DNA of 64,000 nt from Chrysemys picta bellii. Lineage: Eukaryota > Chordata > Testudines > Emydidae. This document shows positions 11,800 to 21,214 of this stretch, one piece after another. Where the stretch lies: positions 120,855,434 through 120,919,433 of the forward strand of contig NC_088795.1 of the NCBI RefSeq assembly GCF_011386835.1, given 5' to 3'. Under the pieces are notes generated by a model. That model had not been told where the DNA came from. It made no database searches and was given only the letters and a program-made list of their open reading frames with translations. Each line of letters begins with the position of its first letter. The first letter of the stretch is position 1. Both the position numbers and the translations under genes were made by a program.

Positions 11800-12160
11800 C
11801 GTACACCCCCCCCCCCGGACTGGCCCCCTCCCCTCTGCAACAGGCCCCCCAGCTTTGCCCTTTCCTGCCTACCCCATTTGCCCCTTGCAGCCTTTTGCGC
11901 CCCCCCCAACTTCAGTTTGTTTGCCTGCCCCACCCTTTTCCCCCTGCAGCTTGGTTTGTTTGTCCCACTCCAGCCCTACTGTTAGCCCCTTGGTTCCTCT
12001 GCCCCACTCCCGGCCTGGTTGCTTCCCTTCCTTTGTGCCCCCCCTTGCCCTGATTGGCGCCTCCCTTTGTGTGCACATGCCCCCTCCCATGCGCTTGTGC
12101 CCCCCCCGTTTTGATTGATCACTGCACCCCCCTGATGTTATTGTAACCTTCCCTCCCCTA
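11800..12160. repeat. C-rich low-complexity stretch
   Basis: Pyrimidine-rich sequence with many C runs. The ORFs here on both strands are by-products of this composition. No gene recognised. Confidence 0.7.
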
Positions 12161-13188
12161 TAGGGTTACCATTCGTCCGGATTCTCCCGGACATGGCCGG
12201 CTTTTTGAGTTTAAAAATAGCGTCCGGGCGGAATATGTAAATGTCCGGATTTCCCCCCTCCAATGCAGAGCACGCGCAGCTGACAGGGCAGCCAGCTGGA
12301 TCGAGCCACTCGCACGGGGCTCCGGCAGCCAGAGCCCCTCCTCCGCTTCCCCCTCCTCTCCCCTGCAGCTTCAGATCACTCCCCTCCTCTCTCTCCCCCC
12401 CCTCCCTGCATTCGCAGATCGCCAGCCATTCGCATCGGGCCTCCAGCCTCCTCTCTCTCCCCCCCCGGTCCCCCACCCCTGCTGCCCAGCGCGCTGCTCC
12501 GCAGCACTCTGTGAGGGCGGGAACTGGGCTGTGTGCTCCATGGGGGAGCGCAGCAGCGTGTCGGGGTCTGCATGGAGCCCGACACGCTGTTCTGAGCGGC
12601 ACGGTAAGGGGGCCAGGGGGTCGGAAAAGAGGCAGGGGGTTCTGGAGGGGGCAGTCAAGAGACAGGGAGCAGGGGGAGGGTTGGATGGGTCAGGAGTTCT
12701 GGGGGGGGCTGTCAGGGGACGGGGGTGTGGATAAGGTTTTGGGCAGTCAGGGGACAGGTAGGATGGGGGGGGTCTCAGGAGGGGGCAGTTAGGGGACAAG
12801 GAACAGGGGGGTTGGAAGTTCTGGGGGGAGCTGTCAGGGGGTAGGGGTGGGGAGGGATCGGAGCAGTTAGGGGTCAGGGAGCAGGGGGTTTAGATGGGTC
12901 GGGAGTTCTGGGGAGGGGGTCTGTCAGGGGGCGGGGAGTGGTTGGATGGGGTGTGGTAGTCCCGGGAGTCTGTCAGGGGGTGGGGATATGGATAAGGTTT
13001 TGGGCAGTCAGGGGACAGGTAGGGGGTAGGGTCCTAGGGGGGCAGTTAGGATAGGGGGGTCTCAAGAGGGGGCAGTCAGGGGACAAGGAGCGGGGGGGGG
13101 ATTCTGAGGGGGGCAGTCAGGGGGCAGGAAGTGGGAGGGCAGGGCTCCCACCATCCTCTTTTTTGATTGTTGAAATATGGTAATCCTA
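12161..13188. mobile_element. 1-kb non-autonomous DNA transposon with G-rich minisatellite
   Basis: Ends tagggttaccat and atggtaatccta are inverted repeats, flanked by a perfect 8-bp duplication ctccccta at 12153-12160 and 13189-13196, suggesting the hAT group. Left subterminal gtccggattctcccggacat-type motifs are typical of a common turtle element. About 12600-13135 is built from imperfect repeats around cagtcaggggacagg with many G runs. The long ORFs (for example 12241-12792) are compositional, not genes. Confidence 0.8.
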
Positions 13189-13513
13189 CTCCCCTAGTGC
13201 AGCTAAAGGAGCTGGATTTCCATCTTACATCGGTGACTGACCCCCCCCCCCCCAAGTCCCTGTTAGTCCCTCATCTGGTCCCCTTCATTTCGGTGCCCTC
13301 CTCCCCTGCCTGCAGCCTAGCGGGGAGGAGTGGTTGACCTGCTGCCCCTCCCCCCTCTTTTCTGGTGTTTTTTCCCCTCCCTCCCTGCTCATTATGGAGG
13401 GGAATGTTGCCAGCAAGACCTCTCAAGTAGAGCCCGCCACCCCGCCCCTGCCTGCCCCCCCAACAATCCCCCTAGCCTCTACCTCAACCACCGCTGCCGA
13501 AAAAAAAATTACA

Positions 13514-13533
13514 GTGTGTGTGTGTGTGTGTGT
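13514..13533 (+). repeat. (GT)10 microsatellite
   Basis: Ten GT units, preceded by an A run. Confidence 0.95.
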
Positions 13534-14059
13534 TTGTTTTAACTCTATTAACTTCATGCGGGGGGAAATTGTGAAGCAGGGCTGGTTTCCTTTCCATCTG
13601 ACTGCATAGCTCACAAACTCTCCGGTTATGATACTGAAGCACAGCTATCCATGGCAACTGAGTTGAAAGTCTTTACACCCAGAGATAGGCTTGAAGCAAC
13701 TCTGTACCCTAAGCCTGGGATTCAGTCATCCTCAAACATTGGGGGGGCAAAGTGTTTTACAATCTGTATTTTGCAGCTGGCTCCTTACTCTTTTAACAAG
13801 CCAAATGCAGAACACTCGAAAGCAGAGCAAAATTTCCCAAACAAGATTTTTCTTGAAAAACTCAGGAGTCTGGTCTTGCTGTGGACCAGATACAGGTCTC
13901 CTGTTTGACTACTGGAGTTTTCAAAAGTGTTGTATTTTTAATTGCGGACACAATGAGAATGAAATGTCAAAATAAACAAACTAGACTATCAGCAAATGTT
14001 TGCCTTATCACCAGTGTGAATGTTACTCAGCTTATAAACTCTCTGGGCCATCTTTTCAT

Positions 14060-14190
14060 TCTGTGTTAGTACAGCGCCTAGCACAATGGGGTCCATGACT
14101 GGAGCTCTTAGGTGCTTCCACAATACAAAGCACAGCAATAACAGAACAAGCTATTTCTGCATGAGGTACAAGACAATAATTATGGCATGT
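14060..14190 (+). repeat. ancient interspersed repeat fragment
   Basis: The wording gtacagcgcctagcacaatg gggtcc... ggagctcttaggtgcttcc resembles an old amniote L2/MIR-type repeat. Boundaries approximate. Confidence 0.35.
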
Positions 14191-14422
14191 GCAGTTGAGG
14201 ATGCATAATAACAAATCTGATTCCTTTTAAAAATCTGCTGATATAGAGAGCTTTTTTCATTCAGACAATTTTAATGATAATTTGTGGATACATACTTAGG
14301 TTAAGTAAAGTATTTTATTATACTTCTTTTATTCAAGAGAAAACTCAAGAATAATGTAGTACTTTTGAAAATTATTTCTCTTTGAAACAATTACTGATTT
14401 CAATATTTTAATCTTCTCTTAG

Positions 14423-14518
14423 TCTTGTGGAAGAACTAAAACTCAATAATCCTGATTTTCCTGATGTCAGCAGTGGAATTTATGTACACGAAGTTGTCCC
14501 AAATTCACCTTCTCAGAG
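14423..14518 (+). CDS. HTRA3: HTRA3 exon, middle of PDZ domain
   Basis: Coding exon of 96 bp between acceptor ttctcttag and donor gtaggt. It takes one base to complete the codon split with the exon at 9007-9055 (AT|T, Ile) and ends with two bases (AG) of an Arg codon finished in the last exon. In frame it reads LVEELKLNNPDFPDVSSGIY, then VHEVVPNSPSQ. The segments NPDFP, VSSGIYV and VPNSPSQR are typical of the PDZ domain of HTRA3, where this part forms the strands and helix around the peptide-binding groove. The preceding intron is about 5.4 kb (9056-14422) and the following one about 1.5 kb (14519-16053). The unrelated + strand ORF over 14464-14736 is in another frame and is a shadow. Confidence 0.92.
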
Positions 14519-15439
14519 GTAGGTGGAATCCAAAGCAAACATCATTTTTCTTCATGTTGAAGATACTTATCCAACAGAAACTAGCAGGCAGTGTTGTCGT
14601 TTATATTCAAGGTCTTGCATGTTCTTGCTTTGTATTATTTTTGCTTTTCAAAGGGAATTTGGGCCGTTTAGTAAAATACCTGTTAAAATATTTTGATGAA
14701 TTTCTATTAACATTTAAAATAGTCAAATATTTATAATATCATTGCTAAGGGCAACATCTTAAAGTATTAGCTGGTTTGAATTTTTAAATAAACAAACACG
14801 CTTGAAGAACTATGTAACCATATTTGTATTTCAAAGGCAAAATTAAGTGTGAATAAACAGAACCTTTAATATAAATGAGGATGCTGCTTGCCAATCTTTG
14901 TTGAATAAATGTCTTCATATGTTCCCTATTACTATGACATAGTAGCTGTTGGCTTGAATTTTCTACAGACTAGGCTCAGTTTTCAAACTTCATTTCATAC
15001 TAATATTGTTAAGCCCCAACACTTCATCTCGGAGGAATGAACGATTGTTTTTTCAGGCTTTCTACATATCCGATTTTAAGACTTTTTCTAGGAATTAATA
15101 AGAAAATTGGAGGATGAATTAAAAGTCATTCAGATAAATATTTGAAGGCAAAGAGAAAAAAAAATGACCAGCATTTTGGTCAGTACATTCTGTCCACTTT
15201 AGAATTTTTAGAAGTAGACTTTGTTTCTTTTCAAGGCACTCAATGTATATGACAGGGGACAGTCTAATCTTGGCACAAGGATGAACTAGAAAGACTCACT
15301 GGTGAAAGGTATCTTTCATGTCTATGTTGTTATAGGTACTGAAGTTTTGAGAAAACAATACCTAGTAAAAACTAGATTTGTGCTCTATCTGTTGTCACTG
15401 TTTTAGAAGACATCTCTTCAATTCAATGCTCCATGGGTA

Positions 15440-15845
15440 CAATTTTTCATATAACATTTTTTTTTCAAAAATTGCAGATTCTGCAATGCCAAAACATTTT
15501 GCAGATTTGTGTTGATTTTGCTAAATTGCTCATTTTGGAAAAAAAAAATTAAAATAAATCAAAACATCTCATTTCAATTTTTCAGTTTTGAAATGACTTT
15601 TTTGTTTCAAAATTTTCTTTAATGTTATTTTAAAAAATGCAAATACATTTAGAAATTGTCAAAATCAAAAAGAAACATTTTGATTTTGTCAAATTGAAAT
15701 ATTTAATCTGAGCAAAAGCAATTTTGTTCAACTGTGTAATTCACTGAAAAATTCAGAATATTAATTTTTTATCCATTCTGAAATGATTTTTCAACTTTTT
15801 GAAATTGCCAACAAATCAAAAAATCCATTATTCGCCTAGCTCTAA
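15440..15845. repeat. AT-rich fold-back MITE
   Basis: Dense in ttttgaaa/tttcaaaa motifs in both orientations, ending in cgcctagctctaat. Similar AT-rich elements ending in gagctggt/ccagctc recur at 39740-40080, 42818-43275 and 44090-44756. It lies in the last HTRA3 intron. Confidence 0.5.
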
Positions 15846-16053
15846 TGCTTCATGTTTGATTTTAGAAAACTGCTGAGATTACATTTTACTGCAGTTAGTA
15901 ACACCCTGAATGAAATTCACCCCTATGGAAAGGCTGAGAGCAAGACTTATGTATGACATCCATCAAATCCATCCTTCTGCTGGTCCTCTGTACAGGGTGA
16001 ATTTCATGCCCTTGAATACACAGCTTAATCTTTGCTTTATCTTGCTTATGCAG

Positions 16054-16219
16054 AGGTGGCATCAAAGATGGAGACATCATTGTCAAAGTAAATGGACGCC
16101 CTCTGATGACCTCCAGTGACCTTCAAGAGGCTGTGATGAATGAGTCACCTCTACTACTTGAAGTTCGAAGGGGAAATGATGACTTGCTATTTAACATAGA
16201 GCCTGAAGTTGTCATGTAA
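16054..16219 (+). CDS. HTRA3: HTRA3 terminal coding exon, end of PDZ domain and stop
   Basis: Last coding exon, 166 bp, after acceptor cttatgcag. The first base completes the split Arg codon, then 54 codons and TAA follow. It contains GGIKDGDIIVKVNGRPL, an EAV segment, LLLEVRRGNDDLLF and the C-terminal residues EPEVVM. GDIIVKVNG and EVRRGNDDLLF are signature strands of the HtrA PDZ domain, and ending in EVVM matches HTRA3, not HTRA1 (which ends differently). HTRA3 is a secreted, oligomeric serine protease; in other vertebrates it acts on extracellular matrix and TGF-beta-type signalling, and the PDZ domain regulates or recruits substrates. No stop or frameshift disturbs the roughly 100 residues encoded by the three exons here, so the gene looks functional. 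The short isoform known in mammals lacks this PDZ end; I did not find its alternative exon. Confidence 0.94.
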
Positions 16220-16449
16220 ATCGAACTGAGGAAGCTCACACCATAACTAAACTCACTTATTCTGAAACATCAGATACCTCCTTTACAGCTGCAGTGATTA
16301 TACTTCCTGTTGACTAATGACAAGGTGGACTAACTTGATTGCCTGAGCCATGTCTGTACATAGTAGTTAAATTTAATTAGGTTACAAAATGAAAACAAAC
16401 GTGATTTTACCTTCAAAGTAATTTAGTTAAAAAATATTTTGAGGATAAC

Positions 16450-16455
16450 AATAAA
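16450..16455 (+). promoter_or_regulatory. possible proximal polyadenylation signal of HTRA3
   Basis: AATAAA about 230 bases after the HTRA3 stop, followed by TG-rich sequence (aatgtgtgtaaattggg). If used, the transcript would end before the hAT MITE. Confidence 0.35.
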
Positions 16456-16558
16456 CAACCCCACAATGTGTGTAAATTGGGCACATTAATTATATGTCTG
16501 CCATTGCAGGGGCCTCAGGCACTGGTGCACTTCGGCCCTTCTGTTCTCTGCCTGTGGC

Positions 16559-16842
16559 CAGGGCGGCTCCAAGCACCAGCGCAGCAAGCGTGTGCCTGGG
16601 GCCGCAAGCCGCGGGGGGCGGTGTGCCGGTTGCCATGAGGGCGGCAGTCAGGCAACCTTCGGCGGCATGCCTGCAGGAGGTCCACTGGTCCTGCGGCTTC
16701 GGTGGCAATTCGGCAGTGGGTACGCCTAAGGTGCGGGACCGGCATATCACCCGCAGAAACGCAGTGGACCGCCTGCAGGTGTGCCGCTGAAGGCTGCCTG
16801 ACTGCCATGCTTGGGGCGGCAAAAAACATAGAGCTGCCCCTG
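16559..16842. mobile_element. hAT-type MITE in HTRA3 3' UTR
   Basis: Same family as 7495-7795. Ends cagggcggctccaag and catagagctgcccctg; 8-bp duplication cctgtggc / cctatggc (one mismatch) at 16551-16558 and 16843-16850. The GC-rich interior contains the palindromic catgcctgcaggaggtcc segment. The ORFs over it are shadows. Confidence 0.82.
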
Positions 16843-17631
16843 CCTATGGCACATAATAGTCTAATCTCCTGTGACCGTAATGCTTCGGTCTAATTTTGGT
16901 TGTTGGCTTTAGTGTGTGGGTACTGGGTGGTATTGATGGCCTGTGATGTACAGGAGTTCAGACTGGAACTGGTGGTCCCTCTGGCCTTAAACTCTATGAC
17001 TCTTTCTGGGGTGTCACTATAGAAACTGGCTCCAACCCCAGTCCCATTAAATTTAATAGAAGTTTTGCCATTGATGGCAGGGTTAGTCCTGTAATTTGAA
17101 AGTCCATAACTCCATCAACAGTGAGGAAACATGGTTAAAAAGGGGAAATTGCCATTGGATGATTATAAGCAGGATTTTGACACAACAGAACTAAGCTACT
17201 TTGACCAAAAGCTGAGCTTTTTTGTTTGTTTGTTTTTGCATTTTTTGCCTCTTTAAATGTGAAATTAGCATTGGCAAAGCCGTTATTAGTTCTTGGAGCT
17301 TGTACATTATATGTGAATGCAGGTGGGGAAAATCTGTAAATATAAAAATAGTATGAAAGTGGTAACAGGCTATAGAGTGTTACACCTAGGTCATGCAATT
17401 CTGGAATATAGTAAATGATTCTTATAGAATTAATGCTTTAGTTAAATATATAAAAGTCGAAACAATGTGCAGAAAAAAAAGTTTGAAAATGCACAGTATT
17501 TTTACAGGGTTTTTTAAAGTCATGGTACAAATTAGTTTTTCATTATACTGGTACGCTTTGCTGAAAAATTGATATACTACTTATGCTTGTACTGTATATG
17601 TTTCTACTGTAAGGAAATTGAAGTTTGCACA

Positions 17632-17637
17632 AATAAA
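17632..17637 (+). promoter_or_regulatory. likely distal polyadenylation signal of HTRA3
   Basis: AATAAA in the context gcacaaataaaattttgctttgcacc, about 1.4 kb after the stop, followed by T/G-rich sequence. It looks the better of the two candidate signals. Confidence 0.55.
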
Positions 17638-17655
17638 ATTTTGCTTTGCACCGCT

Positions 17656-18640
17656 GTTAATAATTATTTTGGCAAATATTCTCTTGTTCTGGAACAGACT
17701 CCCCCAAGAGATGATTTAGCTAAAGAAAGTTGGGCTGATTGATATGAAAGCCTTTTAAAGGCTACAGAAGCCTTGATTTCATAGCTTTGTCATGTAATTT
17801 TTTTGCTGAGATTCTGCCCTTACTTACTGTGTTTAATAATGCTTTATGCACATTATAATTCAAATTTTATAATGTGATTTTCATATTTTTATTATTATTA
17901 TTTGTACTATGGTGGCAACTAGAGAACCCTGCTAAGATACAGTTGGGGAACTGAGGAAGAGAAAGAGTAGGTAACTTGCCCCAGGTCAAACCCACTGCTG
18001 GCCCATGCTGGTTGAGTTGAGTTAAGGGGCTTGGGCTAAGGAGCTGTTTTATTTTGGTGTAGACATTGTGGCTCAGGCTGGAGCCTGGGGTCTAGGATCC
18101 TGCGAGGTGGGAGGGTCCCAGAGCTTGGGCTGCAGCCCAAGCCCAAACATCTACACCACAATTAAACACTCCTTAGCCAAAGACCTGCTCTGAGTCAGCT
18201 GGCACAAGCCAGCCACGGGTGACAAACTGCAGTGTAGACATACTCACAGTGAGCCTGGGGCATAGCCAGGAACTGAACCTAGCTCTTCTGAGCCCCAGTG
18301 CCTAAAACATTAGAACTGCCTTTCTCAGTGAAGTTCACCATCGTTCCTAACTCATGTGCAGGGATTTTCTAAGGCCACTGTCTTTGTTCTGTCTTGTCAG
18401 GGACTCTTTTTAAAACTAGCCAAACATTTTAGGCTTGGGTATTGATTGTGCAAGCCTTGTGCATGTGGAACTCCCACGGAAAGCTACAAGTGTTCTGTAT
18501 GTGGAGAATTAGCCAGATCAAGCACTTTGCAGTAAAATACACACACAGGCTCCAAACCTGCAAATAGCTATGCAAGTGCTTAACTATTAATGTAAGTAGT
18601 CCCATGTTTTCTGTATACAAGGTCAAGCTCTTTGGTACCT
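17656..18640. repeat. intergenic, old SINE and fold-back relics
   Basis: About 17885-18010 resembles a MIR-type SINE (aactgaggaagagaaagag, aggtaacttgccccaggtca-like). About 18031-18178 is a hairpin: ggctaaggagctgttttatt ... ggtgtagaca on the left against its inverse on the right. No gene seen. Confidence 0.45.
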
Positions 18641-18645
18641 GTGAC

Positions 18646-18984
18646 AGGGAGCATGCACCCCACACCAGCCTGGAAAGGGTTAAGGAGCTGCTCTGTGCTG
18701 GAGTAGCCCTGCCCCACCACATCAGTAAGTCATGACAAAAGTGGAGGAGGACTTTAAAAGGAGGAAACTCATTTCAGTAATGGGCAGCTCTGGGAGGGGG
18801 ACAGAGTGTTGAGCTTTTCAGCTCCCAGGAAGTGACTTGGTAGCCAGGACAGCTCATGCCCTTGCCTAAAAGAAATACAGGCCCTCTGTGTTGAAGGGGG
18901 AAGATTGTATCCTATAGCTCTTACTAGAGAACGAGTGGACTTTAAATTGGACTACAGCCCATGCAGGGCCCCTCTGAAGAAAGA
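18646..18984. repeat. LTR-like unclassified repeat
   Basis: Sequence gtgacagggagcatgcacc ... cttgcctaaaagaaatacagg has the style of turtle long terminal repeats, but I could not define both ends. It seems to continue after the Penelope insertion (19645 onward, agagaggctagtgtctta). No TG...CA pair or duplication was established. Confidence 0.3.
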
Positions 18985-19644
18985 ACGAGGAGTACTTGTG
19001 GCACCTTAGAGTACATGTACATGTACAATGTACATTGGCCAAACTGGACAGTCTCTAGGCAAAAGAATAAATGGACACAAATCAGATGTCAAGAATTCTA
19101 ACATTCAAAAACCAGTCGGAGAACATTTCAACCTCCCTGGTCACTCAATTACAGACCTAAAAGTCACAATTCTTCAACAAAAAAACTTCAAAAACAGACT
19201 CCAACAAGAAACTGCATAACTGGAATTAGTTTGCAAATGGACACCATTAAATTAAGCTTGAATAAGGACTGGGAGTGGATGGGTCATTACACAAAGTAAA
19301 AACTATTTCCCCATGCTAATTTTCCCCCTACTGTTACTCACACCTTCTTGTCTACTGTTGGAAAAGGGCCATCCTGATTATCACTACAAAAGTTTTTTTT
19401 CTCCTGGTGATAATAGCCCACCTTAATTGATTAGTCTCATTAGAGTTGGTATGGCAACACCCATTTTTTCATGTTCTCTGTATATATATCTATCTTCCTA
19501 CTGTATTTTCCATTGCATGCATCTGATGAAGTGGGCTTTAGCCCATGAAATCTTATGCTTAAATCAATTTGTTAGTCTCTAAGGTGCCACAAGTACTCCT
19601 TGTTCTTTTTGCTGATATAGACTCACACGGCTACCACTCTGAAA
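18985..19644 (+). mobile_element. Penelope-like element with GIY-YIG end, 5'-truncated
   Basis: Starts with an inverted tail piece (ggagtacttgtggcacctta), then the end of a Penelope ORF, then an untranslated region with a hammerhead-like core (19523-19560), then the normal subfamily A tail ending ctaccactctgaaa. Perfect 12-bp duplication tctgaagaaaga at 18973-18984 and 19645-19656. It links the tail-only fold-back copies in this window to a Penelope parent. Confidence 0.85.
19028..19219 (+). pseudogene. Penelope GIY-YIG endonuclease, C-terminal fragment
   Basis: Open frame of 63 codons. It begins MYIGQTGQSLGKRINGHKSD, which is the second half of a GIY-YIG nuclease: YIGQT carries the YIG motif, the following Arg is the catalytic arginine position, and GEHFNLPGHS matches the helix with the acidic metal-binding residue (Glu in GEHF) found in Penelope endonucleases. 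In Penelope-like elements this domain sits C-terminal to the reverse transcriptase and nicks target DNA to prime reverse transcription. Only the last part remains, because the insertion is 5'-truncated and the reverse transcriptase is missing. Dead as a gene, but diagnostic for the element class. Confidence 0.85.
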
Positions 19645-20016
19645 TCTGAAGAAAGAGAGGCTAGTGTCTTAGCTGGGACTACCTGTTTGTTTATTTTCTC
19701 TTTATTTATTTATTTTTTTTGCTGCTCCTGAGTGGTTGGTCTGTTCTCTGGCATGTTGAAAGGGGGAGAAGTATCCGGAAGGGCTTGGCTGGCCATCACT
19801 GCCAGAGTTCTACAAAGGGCTCCTACTTTAGCAGCTGGACCTGAGTGAATGCACATTCCCTGCAACACCCCAAGGGGCTGCAGTGTTAGCATCAGGTTCT
19901 TGACAGGACCATGTAAGTTATTACTGCATTTAAAAGAAATCACAAAGACCTCTTTATATTGAGATAATATGGATTCCTAATGTAATTTTTAGCCAAAGCT
20001 AAAAGCTTATAAATAA

Positions 20017-20100
20017 GAAGTGGGTTTTAGCTCACAAAAGCTTATGCTCAAATAAATGTGTTAGTCTCTAAGGTGGCACAAGTACTCCTCGTTCTTTTTT
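20017..20100 (+). mobile_element. Penelope-like tail fragment (subfamily A)
   Basis: agaagtgggttttagctcac ... gtgttagtctctaaggtggc ... ctcctcgttcttttt: hammerhead-like region followed by the tail, decayed. No duplication identified. Confidence 0.7.
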
Positions 20101-20118
20101 GTATAGTGATTGTTTGCA

Positions 20119-20252
20119 GTGTTGTTGTAGCTGTGCTGGTCCCAGGATATTACAGACCAGATGGGTGAGGTAATGTTTTATTGGACTAACTTTGGTTGGT
20201 GAATGAGACAAGCTTTCAAGCTACACACAGCTCTTCTTCAGGTCTGGGAAAG
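20119..20252 (-). mobile_element. Penelope-like tail fragment (subfamily B)
   Basis: Reverse orientation of a different tail: gttgttgtagctgtgctggt ... ttattggactaactttggtt ... cttcttcaggtctgggaaag. Shares the hammerhead-like layout (ctgaaga core, reverse complement at 20235-20241) with the copies at 26727-26826 and 52463-52550. Confidence 0.65.
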
Positions 20253-20595
20253 GTAATCAAAGTGACTCAGAGACCTTCAGTTGCTAAGCATCCCAGTGTA
20301 GTTTATTTACCCTTGCTCTTTCCATCACTTTACTGATTCATACACCATAATTATTATTCAGTTTCTCCTCACTTCTCTCCGGGGAGATAAAAGAAATCCT
20401 TCCCAGTTCTGCAAGCCTCCTTTTTCCCTTGTACTCCCTTGCTACGCCTTATTACACCTCCTGTGTTAATGGGCCAATTTTCCCATTAGTCCTCCCCCAG
20501 CCCATTCTAATCCACTAATTCAGCTGTTGGTTCCCAGCACTCTGTCACAATGTCACAGCTAAATACAAGGTGGAACAGATTGCTTCGTTTAAGTA

Positions 20596-20701
20596 AAAAG
20601 CAACAGAGGGTCCTGTGGCACCTTTAAGACTAACAGAAGTATTGGGAGCATAAGCTTTCGTGGGTAAGAACCTCACTTCTTCAGATGCAAGTCTGAAGTT
20701 A
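20596..20701 (-). mobile_element. short Penelope-like insertion (subfamily C)
   Basis: aaaagcaacagagggtcctg ... cataagctttcgtgggtaag ... cacttcttcagatgcaag, the reverse of the subfamily C tail. 9-bp duplication gtttaagta at 20587-20595 and 20702-20710. Only one arm is present. Confidence 0.75.
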
Positions 20702-20867
20702 GTTTAAGTAGTTAACACATTTCAAAGGACCAGTCAAGGTGATGTGGACTATTAACAACTCTGCAGTCACAGGATAAAAAGGGGGGTTGGGGATTACAGA
20801 TTGTTCTAGTAAACCATAAATCCAGTGTCTTTATTAAGACTGTAATTGTTAGTGTTTAACAAAATTA

Positions 20868-21214
20868 TGAATTTGTTTTGTTTTAAACCTGCTGGCTATT
20901 AATTTTATTTGGTGACCCCTAGTTCTTGTGTTATGAGGAGTAAATAACACTTCCTTCTTTACTTTCTCCACACCAGTCAAATCTAGATCTTTATCATATC
21001 CCTCCTTAGTCATCTCTTTTCCAAGCTGAAAAGTCCCAGTCTTCTTAATCTCTTCTCATATGGCAGCCATTCCGCACCCCTAATTATTTTTGCTGCCCTT
21101 TTCTGAACCTTTTCCAATTCCATGATGTATCTTTTTTGAGATGGGGCAACCACATCTGTACGTAGTATTCAAGATGTGGGTGTACCATGGATTTATATAG
21201 TGGCAGGATCTGGT
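20868..21214 (-). mobile_element. CR1 LINE fragment
   Basis: Minus-strand CR1 3' region, parallel in wording to 10180-10600 (ttggtgacccctagttcttg, ttttttgagatggggcaacc, gtaccatggatttatatagtggc). Confidence 0.75.

Larger units (their letters stand above)
16220..17655 (+). other. HTRA3: HTRA3 3' untranslated region (inferred extent)
   Basis: Runs from the HTRA3 stop codon to about 18 bases past the AATAAA at 17632-17637. The region is AT-rich and has no long ORF that I believe. It contains a GC-rich hAT MITE (16559-16842) and a CR1-type tail fragment (about 16895-16998). The exact end is inferred from the hexamer and the following T/G-rich sequence; use of the earlier AATAAA would give a UTR of only about 250 bases without the transposon. 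Confidence 0.6.

Noticed and set aside
11800..12160. CpG-island promoter
   Set aside because: High C content but few CpGs in the C-rich part, and the CpG-rich part belongs to the transposon starting at 12161.
12241..12792. 183-codon ORF on the plus strand, with overlapping ORFs on the minus strand
   Set aside because: Lies inside the G/C-rich DNA element with 8-bp duplications; Pro/Ser/Gly-rich composition in every frame, no domain and no splice context.
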